DNA of 64,000 bases from Maioricimonas rarisocia (GTDB lineage Bacteria; Planctomycetota; Planctomycetia; Planctomycetales; Planctomycetaceae), in the NCBI RefSeq assembly GCF_007747795.1, contig NZ_CP036275.1:4022001-4086000 (forward strand), in the 5' to 3' direction. Position 1 is the stretch's first letter. Every line of letters starts with the position of its first letter. Positions 9,120 to 17,740 of this stretch are shown here, one piece after another. The notes under the pieces were generated by a model. That model was not told where the DNA came from. It ran no database searches and saw only the letters and a list, made by a program, of their open reading frames with translations. The position numbers and the translations under genes were made by a program.

Positions 9120-9293
9120 CGAATACCAGCACGAAGCGCCAGTGAATGCACGGGCCGACAGGAATGTCTGCCCCACCTGGCTTCGTTCGCCGGGTGTCAT
9201 GCTCTCACGCCGCAGGCGGGTGAGCATGCATGACACATCGGAATGGTGGGTTACGCTTCGCTAACCCACCCTACTGCCCTGGAGAGCGTGCCC
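9120..9293 (+). repeat. Right copy of the long direct repeat
   Basis: Near copy of 8244-8424 in the same orientation, with the same order of motifs. The hairpin core here is GGGCCGACAGGAATGTCTGC around 9152-9172. It has TTACGCTTCGCTAACCCACC where the left copy has GTACGCTTCGCTAACCCACG. Confidence 0.8.
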
Positions 9294-9334
9294 GTGGCAC
9301 CCTGCCCCCTCGGGAGATCGGACGACCCTGCGGG

Positions 9335-9370
9335 AAAAAAGAAAGCCCACCGGCGGCAACCGGTGGGCTT
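9335..9370 (-). terminator. Rho-independent terminator of the M16 protease gene
   Basis: Read on the minus strand: AAGCCCACCGG, a 6-nt loop, CCGGTGGGCTT, then TCTTTTTTCCC. The 11-bp stem is perfect. It lies about 30 nt beyond the stop codon of the minus-strand gene that ends at 9401 and closes the five-gene minus-strand run. Confidence 0.92.
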
Positions 9371-9400
9371 GATCGTCGAATCAGTCGCGATGCGTGGAGG

Positions 9401-12169
9401 CTACTTGCCGGCCTCTTCGCTGACTTTCTCTTCGGTCTCCTGAGCCTTGGCGAAGTCACCCGCCACGACGAGCGCGAACTTGTCGAGGTCGACCCACTTC
9501 TGCATCACGTTGAGGATGTCTTCGGTCGTCAGCGCCCGGACAGCCTGCTCCCGCTCGGAATAGTAGCTCATGTCGCGGTCGGCTTCGAGCGTCCGGGAGA
9601 GCACTGCAGCAAGCTGGGCATCGTCCGAACGCTCAATCTTCTGGCGTTCGATGTAGCCCTGCTGGGCCGCCTGCAGCTCTTCCGCCGAGACTCCTTCTTC
9701 CAGCATGCGCTGGACTTCTTCCCGAATCGCCACCTCGACCTTGCCGATGTTCGCGGGGTTGGTGATGGCGTACAGAAGCATCGTCGTCCGTTCATCGAGG
9801 GCATAGCCGCGAACGAACGATCCCACGCCGTACGAAAGCCCCTCCTTCTGGCGCACCCGGTCGGCCAGACGCGACGAGAGACCACTTCCGCCGAGGATGT
9901 AGTTGCCGATCACCAGGGCCGGATAGTCAGGGTCGGTGTCGTCGAGCGGAAAGACAGTGCCGGCCAGGTAGATCGCATTCTCTTTGTCGGGCGTTTCGAT
10001 CACTTCGCGCTCGGCATTGACCGCAACATCACCCGGACGGGGAATGCGGGCATACGGCTGTCCGGCCTTCCAGCCTTCGACCGCTTTCTCGAAAGCCTGT
10101 GTCACTTCGGCCGGATCGAAATCGCCGACGGCAGCCAGTTCACCATGCTCGCCTCCCAGATAGTCGGAGTACAGCTTCTGGACTTCGTCGCGGGTGAGAC
10201 TCTTCCAGCGCTGGATCTCTTCTTCAATCGTGGGGACGTAGCGAACGTCATCCTGCGGATAGTCGCTCACTTTTCGCGAGACCGCGGTGCGGGCCAGTCC
10301 GGTCGGGTCGGTCAGCTGCTGCTCGAGGTTTGCGATCTTCTGATTACGGATGATCTCGAGCTGGTCTTCCGGCAGGGACGGATCACGAAGGATCTGCCGG
10401 AGCAGTTCGAGCACGTTGGGCAGCGACTCGCGGCGGGTTTCGATGGAGAAGCTTGCCTCTCCCGGAGTGCCGCTGGGAACGATGCGGGCCCGGTTCTTGT
10501 CCAGTTCGTCCTGAATCTGCTGCCGGGTCATGGTGCTCGTGCCCCTCAGCATCAGGCTGGGGAGCAGCTCGGCAGCGGTATTCAGCCCCTGCAGGTTCTC
10601 GAGGTTGCCGTACCGCAGCGTCAGCCGCAGGTGCACCGACTCGCCTCGCGTCTTCTTGGGAAGCAGTGCGACGTCGAGCCCGCTGCTGAGCTGCGTGCGC
10701 GTCGTCCGTTCCTCGATGTTCGCTGGCGAGACGTCGAAGGCTTCGCCGACGGCCAGAGCTTCGCGGCCCTTGTAGTCGCCGATCATGGCGGCCAGTTCGG
10801 GAGTCTCGGGAACGGTGACGCGCTGTGCCTTCTCGGTTGGCAGGAACATTCCGGCCGTGCGGTTATTCTGCCGCAGATAGTGCTTCGCGACCCGCTCGAC
10901 ACTCTCGACAGTCACTTCTTCGAGACGGTCGCGGTACAGGAAGAGCAGCCGCCAGTCCCCTTGAGCCGCCCATTCACTGAGCTGGATGGCGATGCGGCTC
11001 GAGTCGGCGACCGCCAGCTCCCATTCCTTGAGCCAGTACCGCTTCGAGCGCTCAACCTGTTCTTCGGTGACTCCTTCTTCGCCGACCGACTCGACGATTT
11101 CGAGGATCGTCGTCAGCACATCCTGCGGATCGTTGCCCGGCGTGACCTCGGCCATGAACCGGAGGACGCCCGGATCATGCAGGGCATACGCAGCACCGGA
11201 GATGCTGGCGGCACGGCGTGTTTCGACGAGGGCTTTGTACAGCAGTCCCGAGGGAGCACCCGTGAGAATGTGCTCGAGCACGTCGATGGAGACGTAGTCG
11301 GGATGGGCACCGGACGAGATGTGGTACATCGCTCCGACGAGGGCCACGTCTCCGACACGACGCAGCTTGACGATTCGCTCGCCATCCTGGGCCGGCTCTT
11401 CGGTGTAGGTCTGTTCCAGCTCCCGTTCCGGTCGCGGAATCTCACCGAAGTACTTCTGGGTGAATTCCAGAGCCTTCTCGGGATCGAACTGCCCGGCAAT
11501 GATCAGCATCGCGTTATCGGGCTGATAGTACTTGCGGTAGAAGCGACGGAGGCTTTCGACCGGGACGCGCTCGATGTCGGCACGGTTTCCGATCGTCGAT
11601 TTTCCGTAGTTGTGCCACTCGTACGCGGCCGAAAACATCCGCTGGTTGAGAATTCGTGAGGGGGAGTTCTCGCCCCGCTCGAACTCGTTGCGGACGACCG
11701 TCATTTCGGACTCGAGGTCCTCGCCGCGGACGTAGCTGTTGACCATCCGATCGGCTTCGAGACGGATGGCAAATTCGAGGTTTTCTTCGCTGGCCGGCAG
11801 CGTTTCGAAGTAGTTGGTCCGATCCAGCCAGGTCGTACCGTTGTACTCCGCCCCGTGCTCGCGGAGCGCCTCAGGGACATCCGGGTGAGCGGGCGTCCCC
11901 TTGAACAGCATGTGTTCGAGCAGGTGAGCCATCCCGGCTTCACCGTACCCTTCGTGCCGCGAGCCGACGAACACGGTCAGGTTGACCGTCACTTTCGGCT
12001 TTGAGGGGTCTGGGAAGAGGAGGACCCGCAGTCCGTTGTCGAGCTTGAACTCGGCAATGCCTTCGACGGCAGTGACGAACTGGGGCGGGGCGGCAACTCC
12101 ATTTGTGGGTGTCGACATGATCAATCCTGCGACGAGCGCAAGTGCGGCGACAATTGAAGCTTTCGGCAT
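9401..12169 (-). CDS. Secreted M16-family zinc peptidase (two-domain, pitrilysin-like)
   Basis: A 922-residue protein with a signal peptide (MPKASIVAALALVAGLIMST). The N-terminal M16 domain has the inverted zinc motif HLLEH at residues 82-86, with Glu155 in 'LESEMTVVRNEFERGE' as probable third ligand. A second M16-like half begins near residue 520 ('LPKKTRGESVHLRLTLRYG') and lacks HxxEH, as usual for the non-catalytic half. Both R/Y substrate-binding type segments of the family appear near the C-terminus ('GSGLSSRLADRVRQKEGLSY'). It should degrade peptides or misfolded proteins in the periplasm. ATG 12169 is supported by AAGGA 8 nt upstream; the open frame extends further to 12346 without support. 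It is the last gene of a minus-strand run and ends at a strong terminator. Confidence 0.94.
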   Translation of the reverse strand: MPKASIVAALALVAGLIMSTPTNGVAAPPQFVTAVEGIAEFKLDNGLRVLLFPDPSKPKVTVNLTVFVGSRHEGYGEAGMAHLLEHMLFKGTPAHPDVPEALREHGAEYNGTTWLDRTNYFETLPASEENLEFAIRLEADRMVNSYVRGEDLESEMTVVRNEFERGENSPSRILNQRMFSAAYEWHNYGKSTIGNRADIERVPVESLRRFYRKYYQPDNAMLIIAGQFDPEKALEFTQKYFGEIPRPERELEQTYTEEPAQDGERIVKLRRVGDVALVGAMYHISSGAHPDYVSIDVLEHILTGAPSGLLYKALVETRRAASISGAAYALHDPGVLRFMAEVTPGNDPQDVLTTILEIVESVGEEGVTEEQVERSKRYWLKEWELAVADSSRIAIQLSEWAAQGDWRLLFLYRDRLEEVTVESVERVAKHYLRQNNRTAGMFLPTEKAQRVTVPETPELAAMIGDYKGREALAVGEAFDVSPANIEERTTRTQLSSGLDVALLPKKTRGESVHLRLTLRYGNLENLQGLNTAAELLPSLMLRGTSTMTRQQIQDELDKNRARIVPSGTPGEASFSIETRRESLPNVLELLRQILRDPSLPEDQLEIIRNQKIANLEQQLTDPTGLARTAVSRKVSDYPQDDVRYVPTIEEEIQRWKSLTRDEVQKLYSDYLGGEHGELAAVGDFDPAEVTQAFEKAVEGWKAGQPYARIPRPGDVAVNAEREVIETPDKENAIYLAGTVFPLDDTDPDYPALVIGNYILGGSGLSSRLADRVRQKEGLSYGVGSFVRGYALDERTTMLLYAITNPANIGKVEVAIREEVQRMLEEGVSAEELQAAQQGYIERQKIERSDDAQLAAVLSRTLEADRDMSYYSEREQAVRALTTEDILNVMQKWVDLDKFALVVAGDFAKAQETEEKVSEEAGK

Positions 12170-12323
12170 GGACGGGATCCTTGATCCGTAATGCAGAAGT
12201 GCGATCCTTCGAGACCGGGCAACGTGTGCTGGAATCGTATCAGTGCCCGCGCGGCTTGGGAACAGTTGAATTGCCGTTGTTATGCAGTCTGTTCTGTCGT
12301 TCGACTCGGTCGAAGCTGCCCGG

Positions 12324-13238
12324 TCAACGCCTTTTCGCCCAGGCAACCACGCCTCCCGCCCCCATTCCGGCGATGAGGCCGACCACGTGGGCCACGTTGG
12401 CCACCGGTCCGACCAGGCCGGTCATGCAGATCACAAGCCAGACGAGGAAGAAGGTGACGGTCGTTCTGGGGAGCCAGATGCCGAAGTGCGGATCGAGACG
12501 GCCGCGAACCCACAGATAGCCGAAGAGCCCGAAGCCGACGCCCGACATGCCGCCGAACTGCGGACCGCTCTCGTAGAACTGCCCCAGGTTCGAGGGGACT
12601 GCCGTCAGCAGAATCAGCAGCACGAACCGCCATGTTCCGATCCGCTGCTCGATCCAGCTTCCGAACAGGTACGTCCAGTACATGTTCATGATCAGGTGCA
12701 GAGGCGAGAAGTGCAGAAAGATCGGAGTGACCAGTCGCCAGACCTGCCCCTGGGTCACTTCGGCCGGCCGCTTGCTCCACATGATGTAGTCGGGACCGCC
12801 ATTGGACTCCCCTTCGTAGATCTTCGTGACCGTCAGCGCATTTCGGACCGGTTCGAGTTTGCGACCGAATTCCGATCCCATCGTCGCCAGGACGCTGCCG
12901 ACGATCAGAATCAGCGTCACGGGAATCCGCTGGTAGAGCGGACGGTTCCACTTGCGTCGGAGATCGATCGAGCGTTTGCGGGCCTCGAGATCTTCGGCCA
13001 GTTCGGCTTCACGCTTGCGTCGCGCCTCGTCGACCGCGTTGCGGTAACGTTCGGCCTGCGGATCATCGAGAAACGTCGTCAGTTCCTTGCGGGCATCGTC
13101 GAGCCGGTCTTCGTCGTAGACCCAGACGGCCCAGCCGCCGTCGGCCGCGTCAAGTTGAACCTTGATGTCGCGGGTGAGGAGATAGTCCCGAAACGTCTGC
13201 GCCTCCTGCTCGTGCGGGACAATTCCAATGCGTCGCAT
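12324..13238 (-). CDS. Rhomboid-family intramembrane serine protease
   Basis: A 304-residue membrane protein. Residues 1-60 form a small cytoplasmic domain like the one in front of GlpG ('MRRIGIVPHEQEAQTFRDYL', 'VWVYDEDRLDDARKELTTFL'), followed by a charged helix (about 65-95). The rhomboid core has 'WRLVTPIFLHFSPLHLIMNM' with the conserved His-Asn, GGMSGVGFGLFGYLW with nucleophile Ser232, and 'NVAHVVGLIAGMGAGG' with catalytic His284. About six membrane segments can be counted. It cleaves membrane proteins within the bilayer; natural substrates are unknown. The start ATG 13238 has only a weak ribosome site (ACGGAA) but fits homologues. It lies 70 bp after the TGS GTPase gene on the same strand. 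Confidence 0.93.
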   Translation of the reverse strand: MRRIGIVPHEQEAQTFRDYLLTRDIKVQLDAADGGWAVWVYDEDRLDDARKELTTFLDDPQAERYRNAVDEARRKREAELAEDLEARKRSIDLRRKWNRPLYQRIPVTLILIVGSVLATMGSEFGRKLEPVRNALTVTKIYEGESNGGPDYIMWSKRPAEVTQGQVWRLVTPIFLHFSPLHLIMNMYWTYLFGSWIEQRIGTWRFVLLILLTAVPSNLGQFYESGPQFGGMSGVGFGLFGYLWVRGRLDPHFGIWLPRTTVTFFLVWLVICMTGLVGPVANVAHVVGLIAGMGAGGVVAWAKRR

Positions 13239-13308
13239 ATGTACGATTCCGTTCGGTCTTCGGTGGGACAGGGGGGCGGGGTGACGACTTCGGGCGAGCG
13301 CAGTTTGC

Positions 13309-14298
13309 TCAGGCGTGGAGTTCCACGACATCCCTGTCACACAAGGGGAAATCCCGACCGACGGTCTGGCCGTCCAGTTCGTTGTCTCGCCAGACGCGGG
13401 CAAATTTCAACGAATCCGCGAGTTCCCGGTGGATCTTTCCGGCCAGGTCTTCGACCAGACCGCCACGAGGGATCGTGAACGGCGCGTCGTAGTCCGCCGG
13501 CTTTCCCGGGCGTTTCGTGTAAATCCGCGCCACACCGAGCGCATCGTAGATCGTGCGTCTCAGGCTTTCCACCGACTCCGCCCGCTCGAGTTCGACCCGA
13601 TCGACCGCAAACGGCAGCGCGACCACCTCGCGAAACAGCTCGAGCCGGGTCGCGACATCCGGGTCGTCGCCACGGGTCACGAGAAGCCGCGTGTTGACGT
13701 GCACGACCGAATAATCGTCCTCGTCGAAGCCGGAGTGTGCGTCGAGGACGGTCTTGCGGGCAGCAAACTGCTCGAGTACGGCTGCGGTCTCGTCCGGAGC
13801 ATCGTCCGAACTGCCGTCGAAACAGAGCAGGACCAGGTCGGCTGACCGCACGAATCCCACCAGATACGGCTCGAGGTGGCTCTCGGAGACAGGTGGGGTG
13901 TCGATCAGCTGGATCGTGACGTCCTCGAAGGTCATCATCGCCGGCATCGGCTCGCGCGTCGAATACGGGTACGGAGCGACTTCCGGCTCGGCATTCGTCA
14001 GCTCGGCGAGGATGCGGCTCTTTCCCGAATTGGGCGGCCCGAGGACGATTACGGTTCCGGCCCCCTGACGGGGAATGCGATACCGCTTGCCCCCCTTCTG
14101 GGAGGATTTCTCTTCCTGCTGTGACTCACGGGCTTCCTTGAGTCGCGACTTGAGGTCGGCCTGGAGCTTTTCTGTCCCCTTGTGTTTAGGGATCAGCTGC
14201 AGCATCCGCTCCAGGCAGGCAACCCGTTCCTGCGGAGACTGGGCTCGCCGGTACTCCTCTTCGGCTTTCTGGTACTGGGGTGTCAGGTTGGCCGGCAT
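13309..14298 (-). CDS. TGS-domain GTPase of the Obg/DRG type
   Basis: A 329-residue protein. A helical N-terminus (residues 8-70, charged, probably coiled coil) precedes a P-loop GPPNSGKS (87-94), a switch II region IDTPPVSES (DxxG changed to DTPP, 133-136) and a G4 position reading TRGD (208-211) where NKxD is expected. Residues 255-329 resemble the DRG linker and TGS fold: ARIYTKRPG, 'FTIPRGGLVEDLAGKIHREL', 'LDGQTVGRDFPLCDRDVVEL'. TGS domains commonly bind RNA or the ribosome, so a translation-linked role is plausible. ATG 14298 is preferred over ATG 14307 because AGGA lies 8 nt before it. Nucleotide specificity may be altered by the G4 change; this is inference. Confidence 0.88.
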   Translation of the reverse strand: MPANLTPQYQKAEEEYRRAQSPQERVACLERMLQLIPKHKGTEKLQADLKSRLKEARESQQEEKSSQKGGKRYRIPRQGAGTVIVLGPPNSGKSRILAELTNAEPEVAPYPYSTREPMPAMMTFEDVTIQLIDTPPVSESHLEPYLVGFVRSADLVLLCFDGSSDDAPDETAAVLEQFAARKTVLDAHSGFDEDDYSVVHVNTRLLVTRGDDPDVATRLELFREVVALPFAVDRVELERAESVESLRRTIYDALGVARIYTKRPGKPADYDAPFTIPRGGLVEDLAGKIHRELADSLKFARVWRDNELDGQTVGRDFPLCDRDVVELHA

Positions 14299-14383
14299 CA
14301 GCAGCATCCTGTCAGCATCGACGTCACCGCACGGACGTCGTGACTTCGTGAACTGGTCGATTGGTCGAGACCGCAGAGGGTCT

Positions 14384-16699
14384 CTACTCCATTTCCGGGG
14401 CGGGCGGAACCTCGCGCTCAGCATCGCGACGTGCCTGCATGGTGGCCCGCAATCGACGCAACTGGCCGAGCAGAAACCCCTCCGGTCGACGCTCGAGAAT
14501 CCAGTCGATCGTGTCGATCCCCTCGTCGAGGCGATCGGTGTTGTAGCAGAGCAGCGCTTTCATCAGCCGGTCCTCGGCCGAATCGGGGTTGAGCACGAGG
14601 ATCGTGTCGATGTACCGCAACGCGGCCTCCGCATCCTGCTCGCGATTCGCCACACCCACGAGATTCCGCAACATTCGCAGCAGGATCTGGCTGGTCGAGT
14701 GTGGCTGCAGATACTCCTCGTCCCAGCCACGGCCGGTAAACGACCGCACGAGCTGCTTCGCGTCGTCACGCGAAAGCACCTGCCCGCGGTTGTAGACGTC
14801 AATCAACTGCGGGTCACCGTCAGCGGGAGCGTGCTGGACAACGAATCGCCCGGGCAGGCCGATCCCGACGACGTTGAGGCCGGCCCGCCCGGCGATATGC
14901 ATGTAGAGGACCGAGAGCGTGATCGGCAGCCCCTCGCGATCGTCGATGACCTCGTTGAGGTAGCTGTTCGAGGCGTTGTAGAACTCGGTCCGGCTGCCAT
15001 GAAAACCGTATTCGTCGAAGAGAAACCTGTTGAGAGCCGCAATGCGATCGGCGGGACTCAGGTTTTCTTCGAGAGACTGAACGAACTCGTCGGCCAGTTC
15101 ATCGGCCCGCCGCTGGTAGGCGGCGACGTCCAGTTCGTCGTTGTCCAGTGCCGCCAGCAACAGTGCGGCATGCAACAGATTGACGTCGGCCTCGTCCGCC
15201 TCGAAGAGCGTTCGCAGTTCGTTTCGGACCTGTCGCTCATGGACGGATCGTGCCAGCTGCCGGATCTTCGCTGCCTGCTGCTCGAGAAGCCGGGCCCGCT
15301 GCTCGAGCGCGATGCGTCCGGGGCGACCATGCTCGGCAATCGAGTCGATGAGTTCGACGGACGGATTTCTGCGCGGCGATACGTCCTCGACAAGCTCCGT
15401 GACCGCAGCAATCGTGGCGGCATCGGGGTTCCAGGAGGGAATTTCCTCGCCGACAGCGAACTCCTTGAACGTGGCAGTCGTGTGCCGGAACTTGGCGAGA
15501 CCCACCTGGCCGGACGGGTAGGTACGATCGGTCGATTCGAAAATGAGACGGTCGTTGCAGTAGCAGAGGATGCGGTCTTCTTCGACGCGAACCTTGAGGC
15601 GGTTCCAGCCGTCGGGACGGTAGTGCGGGCTTCGGGTCTCCATCAGCACCTGCCAGTCGTAGACGACCGGGCCGTCAAAGCGGCTGAAGCGAAGAGCCCC
15701 GCTGCTGGGATAGAAGCCGTAGTGCCGATCGCCACCGTCGGAGTGGATCACCAGGCCGGCCGCTCCGTCCTCCTCGTTGACGCGTACCGTGACGGCCACC
15801 TCGAAGGGGACGGCCGGTGTCTCGAGCTGTGACAGACAGAGCGAGCGGCCACCGAAACCTTCGCCGACGCCTTCCACGTGGATTCGTCCGGCCCGTTGTG
15901 TCCAGCGGACATCGCCGGGAACCTGCCATTCCTTCGGGTTGAGCCGCCCAATCGTCAGCCAGCGGGCCAGGGCGATCGGGTTGGGTTTCTCAAGCAGCGG
16001 CTTGAGGGAATTGATGGTGACCGCGTAGCCGAGATTGTCGGTGACGAGCGATTTGAGCGTGATGATTCCCTGCACGCGTCCCTGTTCGTCGAGAACGGGA
16101 CCCCCGCTGTTGCCCGGCTCGATCGGGATCGCCAGCTGAATCATCGACATGCCTTCGACGTCTTCCCGAATGCCGGAAACAACGCCGGCGACGACGCTGT
16201 GTTCGAGACCCTGCGGGTTGCCGAGAGCCACAATCGGCTGTCCCTGAACGAGTTCGTCGGAGTTCCCCAGTTCGAGCGGCTGCAGTCCCTCGGCATCGAC
16301 ACGAAGGATGGCCAGATCCTGCGACTTCTCGGTCGCGAAGATCTCGACCACGTCGTATTCGGTACCGTCCTTCGAGCGGACGGAGATGGGCCGGGCTTCG
16401 CCGAGCACATGCAGGTTCGTGGCAATCAGGCCGTCTTCGCGAATGACGAAGCCGGTCCCGATCCCTTTCGTCTGCCCGTCGCGTCCTTCGAACGAGATGA
16501 CCACGATCGAAGGCTGCACGCGTTCGATCAGTTCGGTCAGTGCCGCATCGAGCCGGTCGTCGTCCTTCGCCTCAGGAGTGGACGTTTCGGAGGCATCATC
16601 GGCACGGACCGGAACGGGAGTCGGGACCGCCAGATGCAGTAAGCATACGAGCGCCAGCGCAGCGGTGAATCCAGCGTCGTACCATCGCAAGCGGTTCAT
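14384..16699 (-). CDS. Secreted trypsin-like protease fused to LamG-like, SirB1-like and TPR regions
   Basis: A 771-residue protein with a signal peptide (MNRLRWYDAGFTAALALVCL). Residues 45-250 are an HtrA-type trypsin domain with the full triad: His97 in ATNLHVL, Asp128 in KSQDLAIL, Ser198 in PGNSGGPV. No PDZ domain follows. Residues about 280-445 look like a concanavalin/3-keto-disaccharide-hydrolase-type sandwich ('DGAAGLVIHSDGGDRHYGFY', 'WNRLKVRVEEDRILCYCNDR'). Residues about 520-680 match the SirB1 transglutaminase-like family ('FYNASNSYLNEVIDDREGLP', 'ITLSVLYMHIAGRAGLNVVG'), and the end has TPR-like helices ('EDAEAALRYIDTILVLNP' pattern). Probable periplasmic protease with binding modules. 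ATG 16699 has GGAG about 10 nt upstream. Confidence 0.9.
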   Translation of the reverse strand: MNRLRWYDAGFTAALALVCLLHLAVPTPVPVRADDASETSTPEAKDDDRLDAALTELIERVQPSIVVISFEGRDGQTKGIGTGFVIREDGLIATNLHVLGEARPISVRSKDGTEYDVVEIFATEKSQDLAILRVDAEGLQPLELGNSDELVQGQPIVALGNPQGLEHSVVAGVVSGIREDVEGMSMIQLAIPIEPGNSGGPVLDEQGRVQGIITLKSLVTDNLGYAVTINSLKPLLEKPNPIALARWLTIGRLNPKEWQVPGDVRWTQRAGRIHVEGVGEGFGGRSLCLSQLETPAVPFEVAVTVRVNEEDGAAGLVIHSDGGDRHYGFYPSSGALRFSRFDGPVVYDWQVLMETRSPHYRPDGWNRLKVRVEEDRILCYCNDRLIFESTDRTYPSGQVGLAKFRHTTATFKEFAVGEEIPSWNPDAATIAAVTELVEDVSPRRNPSVELIDSIAEHGRPGRIALEQRARLLEQQAAKIRQLARSVHERQVRNELRTLFEADEADVNLLHAALLLAALDNDELDVAAYQRRADELADEFVQSLEENLSPADRIAALNRFLFDEYGFHGSRTEFYNASNSYLNEVIDDREGLPITLSVLYMHIAGRAGLNVVGIGLPGRFVVQHAPADGDPQLIDVYNRGQVLSRDDAKQLVRSFTGRGWDEEYLQPHSTSQILLRMLRNLVGVANREQDAEAALRYIDTILVLNPDSAEDRLMKALLCYNTDRLDEGIDTIDWILERRPEGFLLGQLRRLRATMQARRDAEREVPPAPEME

Positions 16700-16805
16700 G
16701 CCTGGCGTTCTCCGGGACGAGGAACAGGAGTAAGAAATGCGTCCGGTGCATCTCTTATCGTAGGGGGAGCCGCGGCGCGCGGATAGCGCAAACGCTGCAG
16801 CGATG

Positions 16806-17666
16806 TCACGTCTCATCCGACGGTTCGACGCGAGGCTCTTTGTAGAATTTCGAAAGGTCGAATTCCCCTTTGGTCTCCGATTCGAGCATCGCCAGACGCG
16901 CCTCGAGACGCTGAAATCGCATCTCGACGGCCGGCTCGAAAAGCGGCCGCGACGAAGCGGGCTTCGACCGGGGAACGGCGGGATAGCCGAGTTGCCGCTG
17001 CAGGGCGGCAAACATGTACAGGGGATCCTTTCCCAGATTCGCCCAGGCGATGCGCCCCTCCTGAATGCCGAAGAGCACGGGATACGAAGGACGGTACTCG
17101 GGGTCGCGATTCCGGCGGCGGATTTCCTCGACGTGGAACTGCGAGCGGAGATACAGCAGGTCGGCAAAGTCGACTGTCCCCAGCTGCATCCGGATCCGTT
17201 CGATCCAGTCCCGCCAGTCGTCGTTGTAGAGCGGGTCGCCGGCGACCGCCCTCAAGCCGTAATCGTAACCGAGTCGATTGCGTGCCAGGCATTCGAACTG
17301 GTAGACAAACATGGCCGCCGGCTCGGGCGACTCGGAGCGATACTCCGCTTCGCGTTCGAGGACCTGCAGAGCGATCCGCATGTCCATGCGGGACTGTTCG
17401 TCTTCCGCCTTGCTGACGACGAACGTCTGGAACGGCGTAAAGTAGTGACTCAGCCGGGCCATGCCGTCGGAAACCCGTCCATGCAGCGCCAGTTCGGCGG
17501 CCAGAAAGTCGATCGCCATGGGGAGCCGCGTGGTCGCCAGAATCTCCTCGCGAATCAACCCGAGGATTTCCTGAGCGGGAGTGTTCTGTTCGAGTCGCTC
17601 GCGATAGACACGAAAGAAGTACGCCTGTTCGATGTATTCTTCGCGATCGAGTAACGATTGAGTCAT
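16806..17666 (-). CDS. Conserved hypothetical protein
   Basis: A 286-residue soluble protein starting MTQSLLDREEYIEQAYFFR. I do not recognise a named domain. It is rich in helices and charged residues, with 'EILGLIREEILATTRLPMAI', 'FECLARNRLGYDYGLRAVAG' and 'PVLFGIQEGRIAWANLGKDP', and a C-terminal coiled-coil-like stretch ('MRFQRLEARLAMLESETKGE'). The segmentation resembles proteins found across planctomycetes, but that is recall and was not searched. ATG 17666 is preferred; ATG 17690 is in frame, and neither has a clear ribosome site. It is the first gene of the minus-strand run that continues to the M16 protease and diverges from the glycosyltransferase gene at 17741. Confidence 0.75.
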   Translation of the reverse strand: MTQSLLDREEYIEQAYFFRVYRERLEQNTPAQEILGLIREEILATTRLPMAIDFLAAELALHGRVSDGMARLSHYFTPFQTFVVSKAEDEQSRMDMRIALQVLEREAEYRSESPEPAAMFVYQFECLARNRLGYDYGLRAVAGDPLYNDDWRDWIERIRMQLGTVDFADLLYLRSQFHVEEIRRRNRDPEYRPSYPVLFGIQEGRIAWANLGKDPLYMFAALQRQLGYPAVPRSKPASSRPLFEPAVEMRFQRLEARLAMLESETKGEFDLSKFYKEPRVEPSDET

Positions 17667-17740
17667 GTGGTGGGCATCGTGGCAGGACATGTCGCCGCGA
17701 ACGAATCCGGACGGCCGGATCACACCGCGGTCACTGACGA

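Noticed and set aside
8391-9132. Overlapping open frames on both strands in the repeat island, some repeating each other
   Set aside because: They are translations of the 337-bp duplication and its hairpins; no ribosome site, and the same peptide appears twice only because the DNA is duplicated.
9230-11659. An 809-codon plus-strand frame opposite the M16 protease
   Set aside because: The minus strand carries the HxxEH peptidase with signal peptide and terminator; the plus frame also runs through the repeat island.
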